Assembly (NCBI GenBank): GCA_964544145.1
Contig: CAZJAT010000015.1
Coordinates: 1 to 41,622, forward strand
Source: CAZJAT01 sp964544145
GTDB lineage: Bacteria; Hydrothermota; 32-111
Direction of reading: 5' to 3'
Length of the DNA stretch: 41,622 nt
Below are positions 8,398 to 17,773 of this stretch, in pieces; the stretch's first letter is position 1; each line of letters starts with the position of its first letter. Under the pieces are notes generated by a model. The model was given only the letters and a program-made list of their open reading frames with translations. It made no database searches and was not told the DNA's origin. Position numbers and translations under genes: made by a program.

Positions 8398-9358
8398 CTT
8401 TGAATATAGTGTAGTTAAAGAAATTTGCGGATTTCAATGCAAAACGAAAATCCTTTAATGCATTTCTGAACAGACGTTTCTTTGTATCATCAGGACATAT
8501 GCCGTCATATGTGCGTAAAAATCTGTTCACAAATTCAGCAAATGCTTTAACAAACTCCTCCTTGGGAGCAATGGAATCACCTACAAATTCAAGCGATTCA
8601 AATGAATATCCATGCATAAATTCGAATTCATCATCAATATGTGATTTTGCAAGTCTAAGTCCCTTTTTCGCAAAAGTAGGGCCATAAGAGGATGCAAACT
8701 CTACTATTACAGCATTGATGCTCTTCAGAAATAATTGGTTAAGAGCAGGGGTTACCTGTTCAATTTTCTTGGGCATTTCATTATATAGGGAAAATATCAC
8801 TGGAGTTCCATCATTTGCTACAGCTTTTAATACAGTTACCAGTACAGATGGGGATATCTTTACATTCAATTTATCTGCAAAATAACCTCGTTGAGGAATA
8901 CCATTCTCTATTATTGCAAAGAATAATTCGGGACCTTTTTTTATTTCAAGGAATCCATTTATCTTTTCAACGCCCAATTTAGCTATGAGCTTTTCCGGCG
9001 ATGCTTCAGCTGCAGATTTGAATCCGAATACAGGTTTGGAATGCAGTGTTGTATTGATTATCAAAACCAATTCTTCTGGTATCTCGTAAATATTTATAAT
9101 TCCGACATCAGCTTTTTTCACTTTTTCAATAGCTTCGGTTATTGCAAGTTGTTCTTTTGAATGCCCTTTGAATCTCAGGGCAGAGACCGGCTCACCAAGG
9201 GCTAAAAATATCATGTCAACTTCCTGAGGATAAATAATAGATATATAACCGTGAATTTTGTGAGAACGTTCCCTCTTTCCGGCATTTAATATATTATCAA
9301 AATTGATAAAATCAATATTGGTGTTTTCCAGAAGCGGTCTTCCTCGGGGAAGCCTCAT
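8390..9358 (-). CDS. Conserved-looking protein of unknown function with two similar beta modules
   Basis: I do not recognise a named family. The 322 residues have no signal peptide or membrane helix, so it should be cytoplasmic. Two stretches look alike: HGYISIIYPQEVDMIFLALG at 36-55, then EPVSALRF, and NGFLEIKKGPELFFAIIENG at 134-153, then IPQRGYF. Both follow the pattern G-aromatic-x-x-I, hydrophobic strand, G-x-P. Such modules occur in DUF4388/PATAN-like and related regulatory proteins. A mostly alpha-helical region follows (about 185-322). AAAGGAG precedes the ATG at 9358. It sits between glyS and rsmI, overlapping rsmI by 8 bases. A signalling or regulatory role is a guess. Confidence 0.6.
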   Translation of the reverse strand: MRLPRGRPLLENTNIDFINFDNILNAGKRERSHKIHGYISIIYPQEVDMIFLALGEPVSALRFKGHSKEQLAITEAIEKVKKADVGIINIYEIPEELVLIINTTLHSKPVFGFKSAAEASPEKLIAKLGVEKINGFLEIKKGPELFFAIIENGIPQRGYFADKLNVKISPSVLVTVLKAVANDGTPVIFSLYNEMPKKIEQVTPALNQLFLKSINAVIVEFASSYGPTFAKKGLRLAKSHIDDEFEFMHGYSFESLEFVGDSIAPKEEFVKAFAEFVNRFLRTYDGICPDDTKKRLFRNALKDFRFALKSANFFNYTIFKDE

Positions 9359-9394
9359 GCAACTCCTTTGTTAAAGTATCTTTTTATTATATTC

Positions 9395-11518
9395 TCAGTC
9401 TTTTTGAGTGTCAATATTGTTTGTTCCTTCCATTACTATCTGTGAAAAATCACAGAAGCTGTCAAAAACAGTTTTCACATAATGAAGGAGCGTCAATCTG
9501 TTATTGCGTTTTACCGCATCCTCATCCATAACCATTACATTGTCAAAGAATGCATCAATGACTGGCCTCATTTTCAGGATATTTTCCAGCATATCTCTGA
9601 ATCTCATTTCCCTAAATGCGTCTGAATTGACATCATTTACAGCTTTAGCATTCTCATACAGGGCTTTTTCATATTGGTTTTCTGTAATAATTGTGTTTTT
9701 AATTGAATATTCAGCAGAACGCAGTATATTGCAGACCCTTTTTATCCCTGTGATCATTGTCCGGAAATCATCATTTGATGGATCAAATTTATACTCGCTT
9801 AATAATTCTGCTTTTGTGAATATATGAGGCAGTATAATATCATTACAGTTCAGAACTGCTCTGATGATATCAATGTTATAATGCAGATCAGTCATGTAAT
9901 TTTCCAATCTGTCCCTGACAAATTTAGCAATCTCATCAATTGCATTCTCAGTTTCCGAATAAAGGGAAAGGGAAACATCCAGCAATTCAATAATATTGAT
10001 ATGTGACAATGTATTTAAATCATGTTTATCATAATTGCGCAATTTATTAAGCAAATATATCAAAGCAAGAGCATCCCTTCTTACTCCCATAACATCTTTG
10101 TTCCCGGTTGGTTTGTGTCCGGCAATGAATGCGCCTGTTATATTATCTATTTTATCCGCTATAGAGAATAACATTGATTCATATACTGTTGGAAGACTAT
10201 CATTTTTCGTCCTTGGAAGATAATGTTCAAATGAAACAGAAGCGCTCAGTTTATCAATACCCATTTTCAGTGCATACTGATATCCTATTTCTCCCTGTAA
10301 TTTAGTGAATTCCTTTCCATCTTTAATCATATCAGTAGCTATATCAAATTTACACAATAATGAAAGCTTGTTAAAATCAATATCCCTTTTTAATGTCTTA
10401 TTGTTAATCTCGGAGGCAATAGCTGAAATGCGTTTTATCTTGTCCCCATATGTTCCCAAATCTCTGAAAAATACGATGGAATTAAGGTTTTCACTATATT
10501 CTTTTAAACTCCGTTTCATATCTGCTTTAAAATAGAATTCAGCATCCTCCAGCCGTGCAGTGATGATCTTCTCATTATTATGAATAATTGCATCTTTGTA
10601 TTCAGATTCGGGCTGATTACTGACAAAAGCGAAATGATTTGTACCTGACGCATACATATATTTCTGATGCTGTTTTAATGCTGCTTTTATTATTGAGTCT
10701 GGGATATTAAGAAAACGCTCTGCAAATGTACCCATTAATACCACTGGATATTCGGTTAACATTGCATTCTCCATTATCAGTTCTTCATCGTCATCGATTC
10801 TTACATTGATAGCCGAACAAATCTCTGTTAATTGATTCTGAATGGAAATACTCCGTTCTCTATATTTATTACTTGTTTCTGTAATATCATCAAGTATAAC
10901 AAAATTTTCACTAAGCAATTTTCTGTAATCATCAATGTCTGAAATAATTATTTCTCTATTACCTGCATTACGATTACCATATGTGATATTACCTGAATCA
11001 ATTCCTGCAAGAGAGAATGTCTCTACTTCATTGTCAATCACCAGCATCATCCATCTGATAGGTCTTGAAAACCTTATGTTTGAATTCGGCCATTTCATTG
11101 TTTTCTTAAATGGTATGGATTTTACCGTTTCATCAATAAATCCTTTCAATATCTCAACAATGGATTCACCGCCTTTATCAGCTTTGTAGTATATAAAATT
11201 ATTTTTACTCTCAATATCTTTTTCAGGGATATTCTTGGATTTAAGAAATCCTTTTCCCTGCTTTGAAATTTCACCATTTTTGTCAAAGAATACATGAACT
11301 GGAGGTCCTTTGAATTCTGCAGTGATATGCTCGGTAAATAAAGGTACATTATCAAAAATAAATGCAACCCGCCTCGGAGTACTGTAGAATTTCTTATCAC
11401 ATTCAATGTTTTTATTTTCAAGATATGTACTGAGCTGCCGGGGAAAAAAGCGGTTGAGCATGATCAGTTCAGATACCGGCATTTCCTCAAAACCCAGTTC
11501 AAAGAGTATTTTACTCAT
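9395..11518 (-). CDS. glyS: Glycyl-tRNA synthetase beta subunit
   Basis: This is the tRNA-binding and editing-like subunit of the bacterial alpha2-beta2 glycyl-tRNA synthetase. The 707 residues are close to the usual 690. The N-terminus (ILFELGFEEMP) is typical of GlyS. The central part is an HD-like domain with KLQGEIG and SVSFEHYLPR near 400-440, and the C-terminal anticodon-binding region includes RDALALIYLL. The ATG overlaps the stop of glyQ (ATGA), so subunit synthesis is coupled. A 36-base gap separates it from the next gene. Confidence 0.96.
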   Translation of the reverse strand: MSKILFELGFEEMPVSELIMLNRFFPRQLSTYLENKNIECDKKFYSTPRRVAFIFDNVPLFTEHITAEFKGPPVHVFFDKNGEISKQGKGFLKSKNIPEKDIESKNNFIYYKADKGGESIVEILKGFIDETVKSIPFKKTMKWPNSNIRFSRPIRWMMLVIDNEVETFSLAGIDSGNITYGNRNAGNREIIISDIDDYRKLLSENFVILDDITETSNKYRERSISIQNQLTEICSAINVRIDDDEELIMENAMLTEYPVVLMGTFAERFLNIPDSIIKAALKQHQKYMYASGTNHFAFVSNQPESEYKDAIIHNNEKIITARLEDAEFYFKADMKRSLKEYSENLNSIVFFRDLGTYGDKIKRISAIASEINNKTLKRDIDFNKLSLLCKFDIATDMIKDGKEFTKLQGEIGYQYALKMGIDKLSASVSFEHYLPRTKNDSLPTVYESMLFSIADKIDNITGAFIAGHKPTGNKDVMGVRRDALALIYLLNKLRNYDKHDLNTLSHINIIELLDVSLSLYSETENAIDEIAKFVRDRLENYMTDLHYNIDIIRAVLNCNDIILPHIFTKAELLSEYKFDPSNDDFRTMITGIKRVCNILRSAEYSIKNTIITENQYEKALYENAKAVNDVNSDAFREMRFRDMLENILKMRPVIDAFFDNVMVMDEDAVKRNNRLTLLHYVKTVFDSFCDFSQIVMEGTNNIDTQKD

Positions 11519-12357
11519 TCAACCCTCTCTGTATATTCAACAGCTATCATTCTTGCCATGCTCCTTATCCTTTGTATATAACCCTGCCTTTCCTTGGGAC
11601 TTATTGCACCCCTGGCATCCAACATATTAAATGCATGCGTGGCTTTAATAAGATAATCATAAGCTGGATATACCAAATGCTTAGCTGATAGACGTTCTGT
11701 TTCTTTCTCATTTTTGTTAAACATATACATATAATACTCAGTATCAGCCTCTTCAAAATTCAAGGTGCAGAAATCCTTTTCACTTCTAAGCATAATATCA
11801 CTGTATGTCATTGAATCACTCCACTGAAGATCAAATACTGAATCCTTTTTCTGCAAAAACATAGCAATACGCTCTAAACCATAGGTGATTTCAACTGGTA
11901 TTACTGATAACTGCAATGAGGCCATCTGCTGAAAATATGTAAATTGTGTTATTTCCATACCATCTAGCCACACTTCCCATCCCAAACCCTTTGCTCCCAA
12001 TGTAGGGGATTCCCAGTCATCCTCTACAAAGCGTATGTCATGCTTAGAAGTTTTAATACCTATATTGTTTAAACTCTCTATATACATATCCTGTATCGTG
12101 TCCGGAGCGGGTTGTAATACTACCTGAAATTGAAAAAATTGCTGCAACCGGTTAGGATTCTCGGCATATCTGCCATCTTTGGGACGTTTTGATGTTTCAA
12201 GAAAAGCTGTTTTCCATTCACTATCATCCAAAACACGTAAAAATGTTGCAGGATTAAAAGTCCCTGCCCCCACTTCACTATTATAAGGCTGCATAATCAC
12301 ACAATCATTATGTGCCCAAAATATTTGCAATTTCAGAATCATTTCCTGGAAATTCAT
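11515..12357 (-). CDS. glyQ: Glycyl-tRNA synthetase alpha subunit
   Basis: This is the class II catalytic subunit, which activates glycine. The 280 residues match the family length. The starting stretch with LQIFWAHNDCVIMQPYN, then GAGTFNPATFLR, RPKDGRYAENPNR and GLGWEVWLDGMEITQFTYFQ are diagnostic of GlyQ. The ribosome site AAGGAGAT sits just before the ATG. It is the first gene of the long minus-strand run and lies about 20 bases downstream of a near-consensus promoter start point. That leader is too short for a T-box or other riboswitch. Confidence 0.97.
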   Translation of the reverse strand: MNFQEMILKLQIFWAHNDCVIMQPYNSEVGAGTFNPATFLRVLDDSEWKTAFLETSKRPKDGRYAENPNRLQQFFQFQVVLQPAPDTIQDMYIESLNNIGIKTSKHDIRFVEDDWESPTLGAKGLGWEVWLDGMEITQFTYFQQMASLQLSVIPVEITYGLERIAMFLQKKDSVFDLQWSDSMTYSDIMLRSEKDFCTLNFEEADTEYYMYMFNKNEKETERLSAKHLVYPAYDYLIKATHAFNMLDARGAISPKERQGYIQRIRSMARMIAVEYTERVE

Positions 12358-12383
12358 AATATCTCCTTATTTTCAAAAGATTT

Positions 12384-12411
12384 ATTATAGAAATATAATT
12401 AGTAATGTCAA
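12384..12411 (-). promoter_or_regulatory. Sigma-70-type promoter of the glyQ run
   Basis: On the minus strand TTGACA (12406-12411) and TATAAT (12384-12389) are separated by 16 bases. Both hexamers are consensus. The expected start near 12377 gives a 20-base leader containing the AAGGAGAT ribosome site of glyQ. Confidence 0.8.
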
Positions 12412-12593
12412 TGGGTGCGTTTAAATACCAAAGAATACTATTTTAAAATTTTATTTTTTTACACTCATTAAGGGTAAAAACAACTCATTATTGACTATCT
12501 CTGCTTATGACGAATATTATGAATATATCATCACATATCATTTATTTTTCATTGATATTAAATATAAAAGGATGTATTACAAATATTTCCCAT

Positions 12594-13643
12594 CTAATCC
12601 AATGTAATGACCGGATATCCGGATATATTATCCTCAATAATGGGTGATGTTATTATAATCTGAGGAAATGTGTCAAATATTTTCATGATCTCCTCTTTCT
12701 TTGCATTATCAATCTCAGCTGTAATATCATCTATCAATATAACAGGAAATTCACCTGAATTTTCATATATAAGTTCCGTTTCCGCAAGTTTAAATGCAAG
12801 GCCTAGCAGGCGTTTCTCACCATCTGAACCTGTATGTGTAATGTTCCTGCCGTCAACAGTAATATCATAATCATCAAGATGAAGTCCAAATAGTGTGTTT
12901 TTCCTCTGCATTTCTTTATATCTGCTATTCTGAAGCACTGAATAAAGGGGTCTATCTGTATAATCCCCTCCATCCTTTGATGAGATATAACTGACCTTTA
13001 CATCCTTATTTTCATTATAAATCCTGCTTATAGTATCATTTAATACGGAATTGAAATAATATATAAATTCTATCCGTTTTTCATACAGAATATCAGACGC
13101 CTTTGACATCTGCATTGCATAAGTATCTGAAAGACGCTCATTGTAATTGTGCTTTAGCATAAAATTTCTTTTTTTCAAAATGGAATGATATGTGATAAGA
13201 TCTTCAAAATACTGCCTGTCTGAAAGAGAAAGTATTCTGTCAATAAACTTCCTCCTATACATAGGCGTTCTGGATGCAAGCATTTTATCAAATCCGGAAA
13301 ATACAACAGATAAGAAAACCCCGAAAACATCTGAATGTTTCATTACTTTCTCATTATTGAACATCATCTCCTTCTTATTGCCACTCACACTTATGCCTGC
13401 ATGCAATGATTCATTCTGAACAAGACTTTCCATTCTTATTAAGAAACCTTTACTGCCGTTTCTTATTATCTTTTTGTCATTTGATTCCCTAAATGATTTG
13501 AATGCGGAAAAATAATTTATTGCTTCAAGGATAGATGTCTTGCCGCTGCCGTTCTTTCCTGTAATAAAAACCTTTTCATTAAAAGTAAACTTTGCTGTTG
13601 AAATATTTCGGAAATTTTCTATACTTAGTGATAATATTTTCAT
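12594..13643 (-). CDS. recF: DNA replication and repair protein RecF
   Basis: RecF is an SMC-like ATPase that helps load RecA at gaps. I place the start at 13643, giving 349 residues beginning MKILSLSIENFRN, the canonical RecF N-terminus. The longer open frame to 13817 runs into the divergent peptidase gene and adds a non-family sequence. Walker A is GKNGSGKT at residues 29-36. The signature region reads TGSDGEKRLLGLAFKLAE and Walker B is VILIDDITAEID near the C-terminus. There is no Shine-Dalgarno sequence, and a promoter-like pair ends 7 bases before the ATG, so the mRNA may be leaderless. It is not beside dnaA or dnaN here. Confidence 0.92.
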   Translation of the reverse strand: MKILSLSIENFRNISTAKFTFNEKVFITGKNGSGKTSILEAINYFSAFKSFRESNDKKIIRNGSKGFLIRMESLVQNESLHAGISVSGNKKEMMFNNEKVMKHSDVFGVFLSVVFSGFDKMLASRTPMYRRKFIDRILSLSDRQYFEDLITYHSILKKRNFMLKHNYNERLSDTYAMQMSKASDILYEKRIEFIYYFNSVLNDTISRIYNENKDVKVSYISSKDGGDYTDRPLYSVLQNSRYKEMQRKNTLFGLHLDDYDITVDGRNITHTGSDGEKRLLGLAFKLAETELIYENSGEFPVILIDDITAEIDNAKKEEIMKIFDTFPQIIITSPIIEDNISGYPVITLD

Positions 13644-13650
13644 TAATGAA

Positions 13651-13678
13651 AATGTAGCATAAAATATAATTTTTTCAA
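13651..13678 (-). promoter_or_regulatory. Possible leaderless promoter of recF
   Basis: On the minus strand TTGAAA (13673-13678) and TACATT (13651-13656) are 16 bases apart, and only 7 bases separate the -10 element from the A of the recF ATG. Transcription would then start at or beside the start codon. The -10 box is imperfect. The interval also contains the plus-strand TATAAT (13665-13670), a probable -10 for the divergent peptidase gene, for which I see no good -35. Confidence 0.45.
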
Positions 13679-13692
13679 TAAGGAAGGTTAAA

Positions 13693-15387
13693 ATGATCAG
13701 CAAGGACTTTTTGGACTCCAATTTCAAGATCAGCAAATGGGATGATCTTAAACCGTTTTTTGATGAATTGATGAATATAGAGATTGACAGCATCAACGTA
13801 TTAGAATCCGTAATCAATACTATCGGAGAATTATATGAAAAGATTGAGGAGGATTATGCATGGGCATATATAAATATGACAAGGGATACCAATGACAGCA
13901 CATATTCGGAAACATTCAGATTATTCTCTAATGACATTGCTCCTCATTATGAGAAAGCGGTTTTTGAGATAAATAAAAAACTTGCCAATTCTGGTTTCCT
14001 GGACAAGATTGACGAGAAATACAGATTAATTGCAGAGAAGATGCTTATTTCAGTTGAACTCTTCAGAGAAGCAAATCTGCCTATAAGAGTAGAACTGACA
14101 AACCTTGCTTCTGAATATCAAAAATTGTCAGGTACAATGAGTGTATCATTCAGAGGAAAAGAATATACAATTGTGCAGATGGCAAAATTCCTAAAGGATG
14201 CGGAAAGAACAACACGTAAAGAAGCTTATGAAACTATTACTGCAGAGAGATTGAAGAATAAAGATAAGATTAATGCAATATTTGATAAAATGCTGCCTTT
14301 GAGACAGAAGATGGCTGAAAATGCAGGATTTGCTAATTACAGGGATTATCGTTTCAGAGAAATGGAGCGTATAGATTATACAATAGATGATTGTAAGGAA
14401 TTTCATAATTCAGTCATCAATACAGTTGTACCTGTATACAGAGCAGTAATGAAAGCCAAAGCTGAGAAATTAGAACTTGATGTTATGAAACCTTATGATA
14501 AAGGTGCTCCCTTACCCGGAGAAAAAACACTGATACCATTTGATGATGTCAATGATTTTGTCAATACAACAATTGATGTCTTCAATGATGTAAACCCGGA
14601 TTTCGGCCGGATAATAAGCACTGTCAATGAGAAAGGATTCCTTGATCTTGAGAATAGAAAAGGTAAAGCACCCGGAGGTTATAATTATCCGCTTCTTAAA
14701 ACAGGACTTCCTTTTATATTTATGAATGCAGTTAAATTACATTCCGATATGAGAACACTTATGCATGAAGGCGGACACGCTGTTCATACAGTAGCCACAA
14801 AGGAACAGGTCCCATATTTTTATAAAACGACCCCGTCAGAGGTGGCTGAACTCGCTTCAATGTCTATGGAATTAATGACAATGGATAAATGGAACAAATT
14901 TTATGCTGATGAAGATGAGCTTAAACAGGCACAGAAAGAACAATTGGAAGGTATTATAACAGCATTACCATGGCTTGCAGTAATAGACAAATTCCAACAT
15001 TGGCTCTACGAGAACCCGGGCCACTCTGTTGCAGAAAGAGAAAAATCATTTGACAACATACTGCTCGCAATGGGAGAAGACATATTTGACTGGACAGGAT
15101 ATGAGGAATACAGACGGAATTTATGGCAGAGACAGATCCATATCTTTGAGGTACCATTCTATTATATTGAATATGCATTTGCTCAGCTGGGTGCTCTTCA
15201 GATATGGAAAAACTATCTGAATGACAAAGAGAAAGCCGTGGAGAATTATTATAAAGCATTGAAACTCGGTTCCTCAAAGAGCATACCTGAAGTTTATAAT
15301 GCAGCAGGTATTAAGTTTGACTTCAGTGAACAAACAATGAAAGAATTAATGGAATTCCTGTTTAATGAGTATAAAAAACTTCTCTGA
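13693..15387 (+). CDS. M3 family oligoendopeptidase (PepF-like)
   Basis: This cytoplasmic zinc metallopeptidase cleaves short peptides. The zinc motif is H358-E359-G360-G361-H362 in LMHEGGHAVHT. The expected third ligand is E386 in SEVAELASMS, 24 residues later, as in thimet-type enzymes. The 564 residues match oligoendopeptidase F length, and there is no signal peptide. A good ribosome site AAGGAAGG precedes the ATG. It is divergent from recF with 49 bases between the starts and is followed 37 bases later by ftsK. Whether its in vivo role is peptide turnover or signal-peptide degradation cannot be read from sequence. Confidence 0.93.
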   Translation: MISKDFLDSNFKISKWDDLKPFFDELMNIEIDSINVLESVINTIGELYEKIEEDYAWAYINMTRDTNDSTYSETFRLFSNDIAPHYEKAVFEINKKLANSGFLDKIDEKYRLIAEKMLISVELFREANLPIRVELTNLASEYQKLSGTMSVSFRGKEYTIVQMAKFLKDAERTTRKEAYETITAERLKNKDKINAIFDKMLPLRQKMAENAGFANYRDYRFREMERIDYTIDDCKEFHNSVINTVVPVYRAVMKAKAEKLELDVMKPYDKGAPLPGEKTLIPFDDVNDFVNTTIDVFNDVNPDFGRIISTVNEKGFLDLENRKGKAPGGYNYPLLKTGLPFIFMNAVKLHSDMRTLMHEGGHAVHTVATKEQVPYFYKTTPSEVAELASMSMELMTMDKWNKFYADEDELKQAQKEQLEGIITALPWLAVIDKFQHWLYENPGHSVAEREKSFDNILLAMGEDIFDWTGYEEYRRNLWQRQIHIFEVPFYYIEYAFAQLGALQIWKNYLNDKEKAVENYYKALKLGSSKSIPEVYNAAGIKFDFSEQTMKELMEFLFNEYKKLL

Positions 15388-15424
15388 TTATTGACAGTAT
15401 AATTTTTTTGTGCACAATTGAACT

Positions 15425-17773
15425 ATGTCAGCAATTCATATAATCATGACAGTATCATTACTGATTACAGCAGTATTGATACCAATGGAAATTATATATA
15501 AAAAAAGAAGAACTGAAGAGAAAAACTTCATTATTCCTATTATTATTCTTCTTCTGTCAGCATTCCTGACTATTGCGATGATTAAATTCAATCCATCCTC
15601 ATCCTATGAATTCAATAGAAATATCAATGCGGGAGGTCTCATAGGATTTTATATGACATGGTATATTTACTATGTTTTAGGTATTTCAGCCGGATTGCTT
15701 CCTGCACTTCTCATATATTCATCACTGGGTTTTTTCCTTAACTTTAAAAACAGATATTTCCCATCCATATTGTCAGGCATTATTTTCCTATCCATTCCCG
15801 TAATTACTGCCCTTTCATCTTCAGACCACTCACTAGCCGGTATCTACGGATTTAATGTTTTCTCATTTCTTTCACAATATCTCGGTAAAGCCGGACTGCT
15901 TATTGTGTTGCTGTTTATTCTCATTGGAACACTCATATTGCTAACTGATATTTACAGTATTACCCTTATTCTTATAAAATACTTTACTTCTAAGAATAAA
16001 ATACCTGAATCAAAGGTTAATACAAATAAAAAGAAAAAGAGAAAAAAAAGAAGAATACCTGAAGAGGATATTCCAAATGACAGTGATATGGAAAAAGAAA
16101 AAAAAGAAAAAGCTAGAGTAACAATCAAAACTGCATTTGAAAAGAACATTGATTATTCTAAAATTATTGATGATGATTTTCAGAAACAATTCCTGGAACA
16201 ATTTGAAGATCCACCGATTACGAAAATAACTGCTGACGAAGATTTTATTAACAAGAATATTGCTGTTTTGGAAGAGAAATTACGCTCATTCCAGGTTGAC
16301 GGCAAAGTGATAAATGTAAATATTGGTCCCGTAATTACAACATATGAATTTGAACCTTCACCCGGAATAAAGGTCAACAAAATCACCTCACTTTCTGATG
16401 ACCTTGCTTTAGCAATGAAAGCAAAATCAATACGTATATTGGGTCATATACCCGGGAAAAGTGCGGTCGGGATCGAAATACCTAATAAGAAACGATTATA
16501 TGTATACTTAAAAAATCTATTGACAGATAAGAATTTTCTTGAAGATAAGAATCCCACATCAATAATTATCGGAAGGAATACTGAAAATACACCTGTTTTT
16601 GAACGGATATCAGATATGCCTCATTTGCTCATTGCAGGGACAACAGGCAGTGGTAAATCAGTCGGTATAAATGGTATCATTGCATCAATTCTTTTTAGAG
16701 CTCAGCCTGAGCAGGTTCGTTTTCTTATGGTTGACCCTAAGAGAATTGAACTCTCAATGTATAACGGCATCCCACATCTTGAGAGACCTGTAATTACAGA
16801 ACCCCAGGAAGCTATAATCATGTTGAAGGAACTTGCCGAGTGGATGGATATCAGATATAGGGAATTTGCTAAACTCAATGTTAGAAATATTGAAGAATAT
16901 AATAAAAAAAGTGAACGTAAAAAACCTTATATTATTGTCATCATTGATGAAATGGCTGATCTTATGATGACTGCTTCTCGAGAGATTGAATTCTATGTCA
17001 CAAGACTTGCACAGATGTCCAGAGCAGTAGGCATACATCTAATATTGGCTACTCAGAGACCCTCTGTAAACATTATCACAGGTTCAATAAAAGCAAATTT
17101 CCCCATAAGAATATCTTTTAAAGTACCATCAAAGGCTGACTCCAAAACAATCATTGACACTGTTGGCGCAGAAAAACTCCTTGGAAGAGGTGATATGCTG
17201 TTTATTGCACCTCAAAAGGGCACGGCATCAAGAGCTCATGGTGCATTTATAAAAACCGAAGAAGTTATGAATATTGTAAACCTTTGGGCAAGGAAATATA
17301 TGAGCACTCTCTTTGAGGGCTTTATTAAAGACCCGGAAAAACTTGCAGATCTAATAATTGAAAATGAATTGATACAGTGCATTGCCAATAAAGACGGATC
17401 TCCCGGCCTTGAAGAACGTCTTGACATATTTACTAATTCTTATGCTGATGAATTAGAGTTAAGCAGAGAAGAATTGAAAGCTGTTTTAACTGGCATTCAA
17501 TACCATATTCCGATTGAGGAATCTGCCATGACAGAGAATTTCCGCAATCAAAAAGATATCTCTGATAATGGAAACAATGAACAAGATCCTTTATATGAAG
17601 CATCACGTGATTATATTTCAATGAAAGGTAAAGCATCAACATCTATGCTTCAAAGACACTTCGGTATAGGTTACCCCCGTGCTGCACGAATTATTGAGCA
17701 ATTAGAGGAAACAGGTATTATCGGTCCGCAGAATGGGAGCAAACCCCGTGAGGTATATTATGATGGCAATTAG
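15425..17773 (+). CDS. ftsK: FtsK/SpoIIIE family DNA translocase
   Basis: This septal ATP-driven pump clears chromosome ends at division. The 782 residues begin with four or five membrane helices (about 8-25, 34-53, 72-104, 112-131 and 157-188). A highly basic linker follows (KKKKRKKRR, 202-210) with a short acidic/lysine-rich stretch. The motor contains Walker A GTTGSGKS (405-412) and Walker B IIVIIDE (503-509). The C-terminal winged-helix gamma domain (about 710-782, with LQRHFGIGYPRAARIIEQLE) should read polar KOPS-like DNA motifs. No clear Shine-Dalgarno precedes the ATG. TTGACA and TATAAT strings lie just upstream but are not correctly spaced to each other. The linker is encoded by two runs of eight A, possible slippage spots. 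Confidence 0.96.
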   Translation: MSAIHIIMTVSLLITAVLIPMEIIYKKRRTEEKNFIIPIIILLLSAFLTIAMIKFNPSSSYEFNRNINAGGLIGFYMTWYIYYVLGISAGLLPALLIYSSLGFFLNFKNRYFPSILSGIIFLSIPVITALSSSDHSLAGIYGFNVFSFLSQYLGKAGLLIVLLFILIGTLILLTDIYSITLILIKYFTSKNKIPESKVNTNKKKKRKKRRIPEEDIPNDSDMEKEKKEKARVTIKTAFEKNIDYSKIIDDDFQKQFLEQFEDPPITKITADEDFINKNIAVLEEKLRSFQVDGKVINVNIGPVITTYEFEPSPGIKVNKITSLSDDLALAMKAKSIRILGHIPGKSAVGIEIPNKKRLYVYLKNLLTDKNFLEDKNPTSIIIGRNTENTPVFERISDMPHLLIAGTTGSGKSVGINGIIASILFRAQPEQVRFLMVDPKRIELSMYNGIPHLERPVITEPQEAIIMLKELAEWMDIRYREFAKLNVRNIEEYNKKSERKKPYIIVIIDEMADLMMTASREIEFYVTRLAQMSRAVGIHLILATQRPSVNIITGSIKANFPIRISFKVPSKADSKTIIDTVGAEKLLGRGDMLFIAPQKGTASRAHGAFIKTEEVMNIVNLWARKYMSTLFEGFIKDPEKLADLIIENELIQCIANKDGSPGLEERLDIFTNSYADELELSREELKAVLTGIQYHIPIEESAMTENFRNQKDISDNGNNEQDPLYEASRDYISMKGKASTSMLQRHFGIGYPRAARIIEQLEETGIIGPQNGSKPREVYYDGN

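Noticed and set aside
12358..12383. T-box or riboswitch in front of glyQ
   Set aside because: The clear promoter leaves a leader of only about 20 bases, too short for any such structure.
12456..12480. AT-rich hairpin between recF and glyQ as a terminator
   Set aside because: The stem is seven A/T-rich pairs with a mismatch and no proper T-run on the minus strand. The rest of the gap from 12412 to 12593 shows no gene or structure I can support.
13644..13817. Longer RecF reading frame starting at 13817
   Set aside because: It overlaps the divergent peptidase gene, which has a good ribosome site, and adds sequence unlike any RecF before the canonical MKILSLSIENFRN.
15391..15419. TTGACA promoter directly before ftsK
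   Set aside because: The element 17 bases downstream is ACAATT, a poor -10, and the nearby TATAAT overlaps the TTGACA instead of following it at the right distance. Read-through from the peptidase gene is as likely.
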